A DNA stretch of 64,000 bases, taken from NCBI GenBank assembly GCA_963667595.2, contig CAXXWD010000009.1:372001-436000 (forward strand). Direction: 5' to 3'. The notes under the pieces are model-generated. The model had not been told where the DNA came from, searched no databases, and was given only the letters and a program-made list of their open reading frames with translations. Shown piece by piece: positions 17,295 to 26,102 of this stretch (positions are counted from its first letter, which is position 1; each line of letters starts with the position of its first letter). Source of the stretch: JAHJQZ01 sp963667595. Its GTDB lineage: Bacteria; Pseudomonadota; Alphaproteobacteria; Rhizobiales; Devosiaceae. The position numbers and the translations under genes are program-made.

Positions 17295-18071
17295 ATGAGT
17301 GACACGACCCCCCTTGTGGAAATGAAGCACATCTACAAGCAGTTCGCCGGTATTCATGCCGTCGAGGACGTTTCGCTCGACCTTTATCCGGGTGAGATCG
17401 TCGGCGTTCTCGGACATAACGGTGCCGGTAAATCCTGCCTGATGAGCATTCTGTCGGGTGCCATGGCCCGCACCAGCGGCGAAATCTTCATCGAAGGCGA
17501 GAAAGCCGAGATCAACACGCCGATCGAGGCGCGGACGCTCGGTATCGAAACCATCTACCAGACCCTGGCGCTGGCCGACCATCTCGATGCGCCCGCCAAC
17601 CTGTTTCTCGGTCGCGAGTTGAAGACGAAATACGGAACGCTCGACAAGAAGCTGATGGAAAAAGAGGCCCGCAAGATCCTCAAGCGCCTCAATCCCAATT
17701 TCAGCAACATCACCGATGTCGTGCGCAACATGTCCGGCGGCCAGCGTCAGGTCATCGCCATCGCGCGCGCGCTCTATTTCAACGCCCGCATTCTGATCAT
17801 GGATGAACCGACGGCAGCGCTCGGGCCATCGGAAACCAAGATGGTCGATGATCTGATGCGTCAGCTCAGAGATGAAGGCCTCGGCATCTTTCTGATCAGC
17901 CACGACATCCATGACGTGTTCGAGCTGTGCGATCGGGTCATGGTGATGAAGAACGGCACCAATGTCGGCATGCATCCCATCGAGGACGTCACCCAGGACG
18001 ATGTGCTGAGCCTGATCATCCTGTCCCGCCTTCCCGAAGACTGGACGCCCCGGCACCGCACGGTGCAGTGA
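17295..18071 (+). CDS. Sugar ABC transporter ATP-binding protein, single domain
   Basis: A 258-residue ATPase for the CUT2 transporter formed with 13881 and 14967. Walker A GHNGAGKS (residues 40-47), signature MSGGQ (146-150), Walker B LIMDE (167-171) and the switch His in LISHD are all visible. RbsA/XylG-type ATPases usually carry two ATPase halves in about 500 residues; this one has a single half, as in the FrcA/single-domain subgroup, and must dimerise. ATG 17295 is chosen; longer frames overlap the preceding gene. It is the last gene of the operon and is followed by a strong terminator. Confidence 0.9.
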   Translation: MSDTTPLVEMKHIYKQFAGIHAVEDVSLDLYPGEIVGVLGHNGAGKSCLMSILSGAMARTSGEIFIEGEKAEINTPIEARTLGIETIYQTLALADHLDAPANLFLGRELKTKYGTLDKKLMEKEARKILKRLNPNFSNITDVVRNMSGGQRQVIAIARALYFNARILIMDEPTAALGPSETKMVDDLMRQLRDEGLGIFLISHDIHDVFELCDRVMVMKNGTNVGMHPIEDVTQDDVLSLIILSRLPEDWTPRHRTVQ

Positions 18072-18091
18072 TTGCGTTCAATGATGCCGAC

Positions 18092-18125
18092 GACAAGAGC
18101 CGGTTCATGCGAACCGGCTCTTGTC
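18092..18125 (+). terminator. Rho-independent terminator of the SDR-ATPase operon
   Basis: A perfect 15-bp stem, GACAAGAGCCGGTTC with GAACCGGCTCTTGTC, encloses an ATGC loop and is followed by TTTG. It lies 20 bases after the ATPase stop and between convergent genes, so it may also serve galM from the other side. Confidence 0.85.
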
Positions 18126-18247
18126 TTTGATGCGCGCGAGCAGGCTGACGCATCGGGCGAAAAACGGATTTTGGTCTTTCGCCAGAACCGATGCGATCAG
18201 TCAAGGCAGGAGCGAGGCGTTTTGATCCCGTCAAAACGCCCGAAGCT

Positions 18248-19258
18248 CTAGGCGATCTCGATCTCGTTCCAGTGGTGATAGGGCGTATCAGGCGTGCAGA
18301 TGATGTTCGGAAAATGCGCGTTGTGCAGCGCGCCCGGAGGCATCTGATCCTCAAGGCAGAAGCCGGAATATTTGCCATACTTCTTGCCGCCAAGGCCCGG
18401 CACGGCGACGTCGGTTCCAACGGCGTTGTAGAACTGGACCGCTGGCCGGTCGCTGAAAAGCCTGAGGGTCAACGCCTTGTCCTCGCCGGTGACGATCGCC
18501 ATGGGATCGGCCGTGTCGCGACCGGTCTTGAGGACGAAGTTGAGGTCGTAGTCGATGCCGCGACCGGCGCCGAAACGCATGCTGCGCGGGGAAAGGAAAT
18601 CGTCGATGGTGTTGGCAACCGGGATGATCGTGCCGTTCTGGATCAGATCGGCGCCGGCCACGGTCCGCGCCACGGCATCGGGCAGGTGGACGAGGTGATC
18701 GAGAACCGTATCGGCCTGACCGAGGTTGAAATACTGGTGCTGGACAAGGCTGATCGGCGTGGGCCGGTCGGGCTGGGCCGACAGGTCGAGCCTCAGGCGG
18801 TTGTCCTTGAGCGTATAGATCGCTTCGAACCGCACGGTGCCGGGATAGCCCATGGCCCCATCGGGACTGACATAGGTGAACTTGACCGCATTGGCAGCGC
18901 TATCGGCCTCCATTTCCCAGACCTGGCGACCGATCCCTTCCGGTCCGCCATGCAGATGGTTCGGCCCTTCATTGGCCGGCAGGGTGTAGGTTTTCCCATT
19001 AAGCGTGAAGCGGCTGTCCTTGATGCGGTTGGCGACCCGGCCGACCAGCGCGCCAAAAAAGGGCGAGTGCTCGGGATAGGGATCGAAGGTTTCGAAGCCC
19101 AACACGACATGGCGCGGTTTTCCGGCAACGGGCACCTGCCAGTCGCGAACGACAACGCCCCAGTTGATCAGGGAGACACGAACGCCGGTCGTGCTTTCAA
19201 GGGTGATTTCTTCGACGGATTTGTCGGCAAAAGTGCCAATCGTCTTTTTAGCTGGCAT
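18248..19258 (-). CDS. galM: Aldose 1-epimerase (galactose mutarotase family)
   Basis: A 336-residue cytoplasmic mutarotase. Conserved catalytic pieces are the His in NHLHGGPEGIGRQVW and the Glu in GFCLEDQMPPGALHNAHFP, both typical of GalM. The length fits the family. It converges with the ABC operon and is transcribed from its own promoter; a CGTTTTAGC half-site at 19291-19299 lies 33 bases before its ATG. It therefore probably belongs to the same LacI regulon as fucU and the SDR operon, giving that regulon two different mutarotases. The substrate may be galactose, tagatose or another hexose released or imported here. Confidence 0.85.
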   Translation of the reverse strand: MPAKKTIGTFADKSVEEITLESTTGVRVSLINWGVVVRDWQVPVAGKPRHVVLGFETFDPYPEHSPFFGALVGRVANRIKDSRFTLNGKTYTLPANEGPNHLHGGPEGIGRQVWEMEADSAANAVKFTYVSPDGAMGYPGTVRFEAIYTLKDNRLRLDLSAQPDRPTPISLVQHQYFNLGQADTVLDHLVHLPDAVARTVAGADLIQNGTIIPVANTIDDFLSPRSMRFGAGRGIDYDLNFVLKTGRDTADPMAIVTGEDKALTLRLFSDRPAVQFYNAVGTDVAVPGLGGKKYGKYSGFCLEDQMPPGALHNAHFPNIICTPDTPYHHWNEIEIA

Positions 19259-19290
19259 GTCCAGTTTCCTCCATTTTCTCCAGCATACAA

Positions 19291-19299
19291 CGTTTTAGC
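19291..19299. promoter_or_regulatory. Candidate LacI operator half-site before galM
   Basis: CGTTTTAGC is identical to the half-sites before fucU (9435) and the SDR operon (10665, inverted). The left half here is poorly conserved (GCATACAA). The 268-base spacer 19259-19526 has no other supported feature. Confidence 0.45.
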
Positions 19300-19526
19300 T
19301 GGCAAAAAAGCCAGTTTCGACACCATGCCTCACGAAATCACACTCTTTGCGCGTCAATGGCGAACGCGTTTTTCAAATACGGTTCCCGTCACGGTTGTTC
19401 ATGCCGGTAATGACGCTTTTTCCGTTTTGACCGAAGCGCTGTCGCAGGACCGCTCTTTTCATGACGGGGAGGGGAGGCGCGGTGGATTCGTCAAAAGGCG
19501 AATCTGCTCCCGGCGCACACGCCGCT

Positions 19527-20435
19527 TCATAGATTTTCGTTCAGAAACGACAGAATGCGCGCCAGAATGGCATCTGGAGGCACGCCCCAGAAGCAGTGAT
19601 CGGCGCCCTCGATGGTCTCCAGGAAATGTTTCACACCCTGTTCGGACAGGCGTTTTGCAAGCGTTTCCGCCTGACTGACAGGTACCACCCGGTCGGATGT
19701 GCCATGCTGGATGAGGACTGGCGGGCTCTGCGGCGTGACGTGGAAAACCGGCGAAGCGCGACGGGCACATTCGGGATTGTCCAGGGCCGACATGCCCAGA
19801 AGACATCGGACGGGTTCTGGATCGTTGTTGGCAAAAACGGGAGGATCGGCCGTGACCGTCTTTACGAAACCGGTCAGGTCGGTCGGCCCATACCATTCGA
19901 CGATGCACGACACCGCGCTCGAAACGCCGGTGATGCCGACATCGCCTTCAAGCTCAGGATCGTTCTGGACGAGGCCGGCCATCAGGGCCAGATGGGCGCT
20001 GGCGCTTTCGCCATAGACGGCGAAGCGGTCGGGATCGAGCCCGAGTTTTGCCGCGTGATATCTGAGATAGCGGATGGCTGCCTTGCAGTCGTGAAGGGGC
20101 ACCGGAAATTGTGCTTCGCCGCTGAGCCGATAGGAAATGCGCGCCACGGCATAGCCCGCCGAAACGAGGGTCTCGGTCAGCTTCATTGCGTCGAGCGTCT
20201 TGTTGGAAATGTTCTCGTGCCCAGCCCACCAGGCGCCGCCATGAATGTGAACGAAAAGAGGATGCGGGCCGTCGCCCGCCGGGGTCGTCAGATACATGGT
20301 CAGCGGACGAAACCCCCGCGGGGCGGCGAAAAAGAGCTGCGGCCACGTCCGCTTTCCATCGGCATCGACGCAAAACTGATTGAGCGCGTGGTCGAAAACA
20401 AAGGCGATATCCTCGTTCATCGTATCGGTTGGCAT
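19527..20435 (-). CDS. Alpha/beta-hydrolase (carbohydrate esterase-like)
   Basis: A 302-residue serine hydrolase of the BD-FAE/alpha-beta-hydrolase-3 type. The oxyanion motif HIHGGAWW, the nucleophile elbow GESAS, an acid residue in HGTSDRVVPVSQ and the His in GADHCFWG are all visible. There is no signal peptide, so it acts in the cytoplasm. It starts 50 bases downstream of the LacI gene at 20486 on the same strand and is probably co-transcribed with it. Together with the divergent GH105 and KduI genes, the likely job is removing acetyl or other acyl groups from imported pectic oligosaccharides. The substrate is inferred from context only. Confidence 0.75.
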   Translation of the reverse strand: MPTDTMNEDIAFVFDHALNQFCVDADGKRTWPQLFFAAPRGFRPLTMYLTTPAGDGPHPLFVHIHGGAWWAGHENISNKTLDAMKLTETLVSAGYAVARISYRLSGEAQFPVPLHDCKAAIRYLRYHAAKLGLDPDRFAVYGESASAHLALMAGLVQNDPELEGDVGITGVSSAVSCIVEWYGPTDLTGFVKTVTADPPVFANNDPEPVRCLLGMSALDNPECARRASPVFHVTPQSPPVLIQHGTSDRVVPVSQAETLAKRLSEQGVKHFLETIEGADHCFWGVPPDAILARILSFLNENL

Positions 20436-20485
20436 GTGGATCGTCTTTCAAAAATGCGGATGGGGTCGGCGGATTGGGATAGGCC

Positions 20486-21532
20486 TCAACCGGCCGACCG
20501 CTTATGCGAGATCGCTTCGGCCTGTCGCTGAGGACAGGGCCCGGTCGAGTTTCGCTCGGTCAGCGTGCAGGCCAGTTCGATCCTGGAAAGCGGCATGGCG
20601 CGGCTTGTGCCGCGCATCTGGGCTGTGTTGCACAAAAGATCGAGCGAAAAGGCGCCGATGTCCCGCATGGGAATGGCGACGGTGGTCAGGGCCGGTGACA
20701 GATAAGCGCCCTGCGGCAGCCCGTCGATGCCAACGACCGAGATGTCCTCGGGCACGTTGAGATCGGCGGCGTGCAGGGCCACAAGCGCGCCGGCCGCCAG
20801 AATGTCGCCGGCGGCGATGATCGCGGTAAAATCGAGATGTTCGGCCAACGCTTTCGTGACGGCCGCCTGCGCCGCCTGCGCCGTCCAGTCTTCGGACTCG
20901 ATGATCAGCGCCCGGTCGTACAAAGACCCGAGCACGTCGCGCACGCCTTCGAGCCGGCGCTGGATCGTTCGCCGCCCTGGTTTGGTCAGAAAGGCGATCC
21001 GCTCATGTCCGAGGTCGACGAGATGGCGCGCTGCCAGCGCTGCGGCCGAGCGGTTGCAGGGCGTGACCGAACTCAGCCGCATGTCCGGGTCGTCGCTGTT
21101 GACCAGAATGACCGGGCAGTCGAGCTGGCGCGCCAGAGCGAGGATCGAATCGTCGACCGTCAGGAACAGCATGCCCAACAAGTCGTCCGCCTTGGCAAGA
21201 TCGACAAGATCGTCGGGCTTGTCGTTCGGGCGCTGGGCGTGATGTTCGATGATGACGCCATGCGCTTCGGCCCGTTCTCTCAAGCCTTCGAGCACATACA
21301 TGGTGAACTGGCTGCGCTCGAAATCGATCATGGCCTCGTTTGAAACGACAAGCAGCACGCGCTTGCCGATCAGCGTATCGGGCAATCCGTAATTCAGTTC
21401 GAGCGCCACCGCCCGGATCCGTTCCACCAGGTCGCTGCGGACATAGCCCTTGCCGGAAATGGCACGGGACACGGTGGCCGTCGAGACGCCAAGCCGTTCG
21501 GCAATGTCGGAAATCCGTGTGCGCCTGGACAT
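20486..21532 (-). CDS. LacI-family regulator of the rhamnogalacturonide/pectin operon
   Basis: A 348-residue regulator with the helix-turn-helix RISDIAERLGVSTATVSRAI and a ligand domain of the PBP type. The start ATG 21532 places MSRRTRISD at the N terminus; a longer frame reaching 21631 would run through the operators. It is divergent from GH105 at 21631. The 98-base spacer contains a perfect TGTGCAA/TTGCACA inverted repeat and two CATATTGCA copies. It likely represses the operon 21631-30466 and itself plus the esterase, with an unsaturated uronide as probable inducer. Confidence 0.88.
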   Translation of the reverse strand: MSRRTRISDIAERLGVSTATVSRAISGKGYVRSDLVERIRAVALELNYGLPDTLIGKRVLLVVSNEAMIDFERSQFTMYVLEGLRERAEAHGVIIEHHAQRPNDKPDDLVDLAKADDLLGMLFLTVDDSILALARQLDCPVILVNSDDPDMRLSSVTPCNRSAAALAARHLVDLGHERIAFLTKPGRRTIQRRLEGVRDVLGSLYDRALIIESEDWTAQAAQAAVTKALAEHLDFTAIIAAGDILAAGALVALHAADLNVPEDISVVGIDGLPQGAYLSPALTTVAIPMRDIGAFSLDLLCNTAQMRGTSRAMPLSRIELACTLTERNSTGPCPQRQAEAISHKRSAG

Positions 21533-21560
21533 GCGTTCCGCATCCTCTGTGTTCTGCAAG

Positions 21561-21603
21561 TGTGCAACGAAATTACATATTGCACATTCTGTTTCATATT
21601 GCA
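21561..21603. promoter_or_regulatory. Operator cluster between LacI and GH105 genes
   Basis: TGTGCAA (21561-21567) and TTGCACA (21580-21586) form a perfect inverted repeat spaced by 12 bases. CATATTGCA occurs at 21576-21584 and again at 21595-21603, a 19-base period that places both copies on similar helix faces. The spacer is AT-rich and serves two divergent promoters. Confidence 0.55.
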
Positions 21604-21630
21604 TTTCTATCACCGGGAGGAAATGTCGCA

Positions 21631-22740
21631 ATGACTCAATCGGCCACGCTTGGACAGATGCAGGTCCTTCTCGATCAGCTGGTGGTCGGGTTGACCACCT
21701 TGTCGGACGAGGGCCGGTTCAGCGAACCCAATCTCGACGGCAGCGCCGGCGACTACATTTCCTTCGAATCCTGGGAATGGCCGCAGGGTGTCGGGCTGTT
21801 CGGCCTGGTACAATTGTGGAAAGCGCGCGATTTCGATTCCGCTCTCGGCGAGTTGATCGGTAGCTGGTACCGGCGCGCGCTGGCGCGCGGCTTGCCGGTG
21901 CTCAACGTCAACACCACCGCGCCCATGCTCGCTGCCGCCCTTTACTGGCAGCAAAGCCGCGATCCGGCCCTTGGCGCGGCGCTGGAGTCCTGGGCCAACA
22001 GGCTGATGAGCGAGGGCGCGCGCACCGGGTTCGGCGGCTTCCAGCACGATGTGTCGGACAAGCTTAATCACGGCGAACTCTGGGACGACACGCTCTACAT
22101 GGTGGCGCTGTTTCTGGCCGCCTACGGTCAGGTTTCGGGGCGGCGCGAGCTGGTCGACGAAGCCGAGCGGCAATTCCTCGTCCACACCCATTTTCTTGCC
22201 GACCGCCGGACCGGGTTGTGGTTCCACGGCTGGACCTTCAACGGCCGCAACAATTTCGCCGACGCACGCTGGGCGCGCGGCAATGCCTGGGTCACCGCCG
22301 GCATCATCGATCTGTTCGAGCTTGCCGAGATATCGGCGTCGGTAAAGGGTTTCCTGACCGATGTGCTGAAGGATCAGGTCGCCGCGCTTTTGCCCCTGCA
22401 GGCTGAAAGCGGCATGTGGCGCACCCTCATCGACGAAAAAACCAGTTACGAGGAAACCTCGGCGACCGCCGGTTTCGCCTATGGTCTTTTGAAGGCCGCC
22501 CGGCTTGGTCTCGGGCCGTCACAATGGCGCGCGGCGGGGCTCAAGGCGCTTGGCGCCGTCATGGCGGCCGTGGATGCGCAAGGCGTCGTTCACGGCGTCA
22601 GCTACGGCACGCGCATGGGCCATGATCTCGAACATTATCGTACGATCCCCATCCAGCCGACGGCCTATGGCCAGTCGCTCGCCATCCTGGCCCTGGTGGA
22701 AGGGTGCCGCGTCTTCGAAGATGCAGGAGCAACGCCATGA
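21631..22740 (+). CDS. GH105 unsaturated rhamnogalacturonyl hydrolase (YteR/RhiN-like)
   Basis: A 369-residue (alpha/alpha)6-barrel enzyme that should remove the 4,5-unsaturated galacturonic residue from oligosaccharides left by pectate or rhamnogalacturonan lyases. The family block HGELWDDTLYM (Asp152/Asp153 region) carries the catalytic Asp, and WARGNAW and the SFESWEWPQGVGLFG start match GH105. There is no signal peptide, so it works in the cytoplasm on imported sugars. The ATG at 21631 is behind GGGAGG; a four-codon frame (ATGTCGCAATGA) overlaps this start and ends on it, a possible coupling device. Its stop overlaps the KduI start by four bases (ATGA). Confidence 0.87.
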   Translation: MTQSATLGQMQVLLDQLVVGLTTLSDEGRFSEPNLDGSAGDYISFESWEWPQGVGLFGLVQLWKARDFDSALGELIGSWYRRALARGLPVLNVNTTAPMLAAALYWQQSRDPALGAALESWANRLMSEGARTGFGGFQHDVSDKLNHGELWDDTLYMVALFLAAYGQVSGRRELVDEAERQFLVHTHFLADRRTGLWFHGWTFNGRNNFADARWARGNAWVTAGIIDLFELAEISASVKGFLTDVLKDQVAALLPLQAESGMWRTLIDEKTSYEETSATAGFAYGLLKAARLGLGPSQWRAAGLKALGAVMAAVDAQGVVHGVSYGTRMGHDLEHYRTIPIQPTAYGQSLAILALVEGCRVFEDAGATP

Positions 22741-23573
22741 GCATGCTGCAAAGATATGGCGCTGGGCCGGATCAGATCGATGCCATGGGGCCGGCCGGAT
22801 TGCGCGAAACCTTCATGGTCGAAGGGCTGTTCGCGCCGGGCCGGATCGCGTTTGCCTATACCCATATCGATCGCATGGTGGTCGGTGGCGCGGTTCCGAC
22901 TGAAACCGCCCTGCAGTTCGGCGACGGTGCCGATGTCGGAACGCCGCTGTTCTTCACTGCCCGCGAGATGGGGATCGCCAATCTCGGCGAGGCCGGAACC
23001 GTCACGGTCGACGGTGCGCGTTACCCTCTTGCCAATCGCGATGTGCTCTATGTCGGACGCGGCACCAGAACCGTCACGCTCGAAAGCGATGACGCGGGGC
23101 ATCCGGCCCGATTCTACATGAATTCCGTGCCGGCGGGTGTCGATATTCCCACCCGGCTCATTCCCAAGAACAAGGCCAAGCGGCTCGAACTCGGCACGGC
23201 CGAAAAGGCCAATGTCCGTTCTCTGGCCATGTACATCCATCCGGAGGTGGGGCCGTCCTGCCTCCTGCTCATGGGCATCACTGACACCGCGCCCGGTTCG
23301 GTGTGGAACACCATGCCGCCGCATCTGCACGAGCGGCGCATGGAAGCCTACTGCTATTTCGACCTTCATGAAGACGACCGCGTCATGCACTTCATGGGCC
23401 GGCCCGACAACACGCGCCATCTGGTTTGCGCCAATGGCGATATCGTCCTGTCGCCGGCCTGGTCGATCCACATGGGGGCAGGCACCGGCCCCTATGCCTT
23501 CGTTTGGGGCATGACGGGAGAAAATCAGGCCTATAACGACGTCGATCCGGTGCCCGTCAAGGAGTTGCGCTGA
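22737..23573 (+). CDS. kduI: 5-keto-4-deoxyuronate isomerase
   Basis: A 278-residue cupin isomerase converting 5-keto-4-deoxyuronate to 3-deoxy-D-glycero-2,5-hexodiulosonate in pectin breakdown. The length equals that of E. coli KduI and the zinc ligands fall at the same positions: His196, His198 and Glu203 in HLHERRMEAYCYF, and His245 in WSIHMGAG. The start ATG 22737 overlaps the GH105 stop, so the two are translationally coupled: GH105 releases the sugar and KduI takes it on. The next enzyme, KduD, is not next to it, and no KduD-like protein was seen elsewhere in the window. Confidence 0.93.
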   Translation: MSMLQRYGAGPDQIDAMGPAGLRETFMVEGLFAPGRIAFAYTHIDRMVVGGAVPTETALQFGDGADVGTPLFFTAREMGIANLGEAGTVTVDGARYPLANRDVLYVGRGTRTVTLESDDAGHPARFYMNSVPAGVDIPTRLIPKNKAKRLELGTAEKANVRSLAMYIHPEVGPSCLLLMGITDTAPGSVWNTMPPHLHERRMEAYCYFDLHEDDRVMHFMGRPDNTRHLVCANGDIVLSPAWSIHMGAGTGPYAFVWGMTGENQAYNDVDPVPVKELR

Positions 23574-23574
23574 A

Positions 23575-26034
23575 ATGGTGCTGAAATCCGGTGATCCGCT
23601 GACCTACTGGCAGGTGACCGAGCTTGTCGAGGCTCGCTACGACGTGGCGGACTCGCCCATGCAGGGGGAGATGGATTCGACCTTTTTCCTGACCAAGGAA
23701 AAGAACTTCATTCCCCACACCTATCCATGCCGGACCGCCTATATCGCCGAGATGCGCGACAAGGAACCGGTTCCGGGTTTCGAGCCGGACTGGACAAAAG
23801 CCCGCAACGTCCTGCCGTTCGGATCGAGTTTCCTCGATCTGTCCGGTTTCTGGTACAGGGCCACGCGTCTTTCGGGCTGGGCACGCACGGCAATAAACGC
23901 CAAGACCGCCGGCAAGGCACGGCTCAGGCTCGGGTTCTGCGGAGCGGCGAAACTCTTTGTCAACGGTGCCGCTGTCGGCTGGCTGTCGCCGGTTACCCGC
24001 AACGCCATGGCCGAAGCCGAGTTCGACGTGGTGTTGAACGAAGGGCAAAACGAGATTGCCGTCTGGTTCGAGGATCTGGCCGAGCGCGATATCGTTTTGC
24101 GCATCCTTTTGACCTGGGTCGATGGACCAAAAGCCGGTCCCGGTTTGCCTTACGAGGCCGATCCGTCTCTTGTCGCCGATGTCGAGCGTGCGCTCGAGGC
24201 CATGCATCTCGACAAGAAGCACTATGACGATGCTGATATCTGGCTGATTCTGCCGGTGCCGCTGCCTGCCGACGCCACGGCCGATCTTCAGGTTGCCGGC
24301 GATTTCATGGCTCATGACAATCGTACTGTCGCTCTTGATATTCCGGCGGGAACGGCCCGTGTGCGGGTCGGGCAGTCGCGTGATTTTCCGGCCGATTATC
24401 GCTATTTCCGGTTTGCCTTTTCATGCGGCGGATTCGAAACGAGCGCCGTCCTGGGCGCCGAGATCAGCCGCCGCACCGCGCTCGGAACGGCGCCGGCCAC
24501 GCTTGAGGGGCGGATCGCCGAGGCCCTCGGGTTCATCGTCGATCATGGCGAAAACGATACCGAACGGGCCCTGGCGCTTCTGGCGGAAGGGTCGGACGAA
24601 AGTCTTGCAAAGGCGCATGCGATTTTCGATGCGACCCTGCCGCAGATCACGGAGTGCTGGGACTGCTCGGATTTCGCCCTGGTGCCGCTCTTGTTCTGCC
24701 GCATCGCCTATGCCGACCGCATCCAGCCCGAAATGCGCGACCGCATCGACCAGACCTGTCTGGTTTATCGCTACTGGATGGACGAGCCGGGCAACGACGT
24801 CATGTGGTATTTTTCGGAGAACCACGCCCTTTTGTTCCATACCGCCGCCTATCTCGCCGGTGACCATCAGCCCGTAGCGACGTTCGTCCGTTCCGGACGA
24901 CGGGGACGTGAACAGTCGCGGGTCGGCTATGAGCGGCTCATGGACTGGTTCGATCATTTCGAACAGGCGGAAATGGCGGAGTTCAACTCCGCGCCCTATT
25001 TCCCGATTGATCTCAAGGGGTTGACGGCGCTTTTTGCCTTGGCGCGCGATGCGGATATCCGTGCCCGCGCCGAAAAGGCCATCATCCGGCTTTTGACCAT
25101 CGTCGCCAATTCCGCCCATCACGGCGTCATTACGGCCGCCCAGGGGCGCAGCTACGAACATACGCTTTGCACGGCCGACACGCTGGAACTGACCGGTATC
25201 GCCCGGCTGGTATGGGGGCTGGGAGCCTATGGCGCGCACGTCAACTGCCTGATCCAGCTTGCCCTTTGCCTCAGCGATTACGGGCTCGTTCTGCCCGACC
25301 TCAAGGACAGGGCCGACTGGACGGCCGATGATGCTCAGGAATGGATGTTCTGGCAGGGCAAGCGGGCCTTTGCCCGGCTCTATCATTACAAGACGTCCGA
25401 TACGGCGCTCGGCTCGGCGGCGAAATACCGCTGGGGCGACTGGGGGTATCAGGAAACCCTGGTCCATGGCCGCATCGGGCGCGAGTCCCGCGCCCAGATC
25501 TGGATCAACCACCCCGGCGAAATGGTGCAGTCCGGTTTCGGACGGCCCTCGTTCTGGGGCGGATCGGCCAATGTGCCGCGCGTGCAGCAATACCGCAATC
25601 TGGCGCTGGTCGTGTTCGACGGCGTGGCCCCCCAGCTTGATTTCACCCATTGCTGGTTTCCCACCATGGACTTCGCCGAATGGACGATCGAGGGCGACAG
25701 AGCGTCGGCGCGTGCGGGCGACGGGCTTTTGACCCTAAAAGCCTCCGGCCCGCTTCATTTGCAAAAGACCGGCGGTTCGGCCGGCGTGGAGCTGCGTCTT
25801 GCCGGTCGCGACGGCGTGTGGCTCGTCCGTCTCGGCAAGGGTACTGATCTCGACGGGTTTGCCACCCGGCACAAGCTCGATGTCGAACGGCTTGCCGACG
25901 GCACCTATCGTGTCATCGACGCCGACTACGGCGTCGTGGACTTCAAGGTTTCGGGGGCGGTGGCCGCCGAATCCCGCGAACTCGTTCCCCAGGACTGGAC
26001 GATGAGAGGGGAAAGACGACGACTGCCGGCATGA
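23575..26034 (+). CDS. Unrecognised 819-residue protein of the pectin operon, possible new CAZyme
   Basis: No family is recognised with confidence. The gene starts one base after the kduI stop, behind AAGGAG, and precedes the binding protein of the same operon. The N-terminal 320 residues look beta-rich, with a jelly-roll-like segment around KARLRLGFCGAAKLFVNGAA and LNEGQNEIAVWFEDL that resembles the sugar-binding domains of GH2/GH78 enzymes. Residues 320-620 are helical and contain DVMWYFSENHALLFHTAAYL and AAQGRSYEHTL, reminiscent of alpha/alpha toroids. The end is again beta-rich. There is no signal peptide, so it acts in the cytoplasm. Context suggests a glycosidase or lyase for rhamnogalacturonan-derived oligosaccharides. 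The function is inferred. Confidence 0.75.
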   Translation: MVLKSGDPLTYWQVTELVEARYDVADSPMQGEMDSTFFLTKEKNFIPHTYPCRTAYIAEMRDKEPVPGFEPDWTKARNVLPFGSSFLDLSGFWYRATRLSGWARTAINAKTAGKARLRLGFCGAAKLFVNGAAVGWLSPVTRNAMAEAEFDVVLNEGQNEIAVWFEDLAERDIVLRILLTWVDGPKAGPGLPYEADPSLVADVERALEAMHLDKKHYDDADIWLILPVPLPADATADLQVAGDFMAHDNRTVALDIPAGTARVRVGQSRDFPADYRYFRFAFSCGGFETSAVLGAEISRRTALGTAPATLEGRIAEALGFIVDHGENDTERALALLAEGSDESLAKAHAIFDATLPQITECWDCSDFALVPLLFCRIAYADRIQPEMRDRIDQTCLVYRYWMDEPGNDVMWYFSENHALLFHTAAYLAGDHQPVATFVRSGRRGREQSRVGYERLMDWFDHFEQAEMAEFNSAPYFPIDLKGLTALFALARDADIRARAEKAIIRLLTIVANSAHHGVITAAQGRSYEHTLCTADTLELTGIARLVWGLGAYGAHVNCLIQLALCLSDYGLVLPDLKDRADWTADDAQEWMFWQGKRAFARLYHYKTSDTALGSAAKYRWGDWGYQETLVHGRIGRESRAQIWINHPGEMVQSGFGRPSFWGGSANVPRVQQYRNLALVVFDGVAPQLDFTHCWFPTMDFAEWTIEGDRASARAGDGLLTLKASGPLHLQKTGGSAGVELRLAGRDGVWLVRLGKGTDLDGFATRHKLDVERLADGTYRVIDADYGVVDFKVSGAVAAESRELVPQDWTMRGERRRLPA

Positions 26035-26102
26035 TCCTGCGCTCGGGATCGTGACGAGACTCCGGAAGAGGATCCGGATCCAACATTTTGGGAGGAGAAA
26101 AT

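Noticed and set aside
18191..19678. 495-codon open frame antisense to galM
   Set aside because: No domain. The galM frame on the other strand is complete with catalytic residues.
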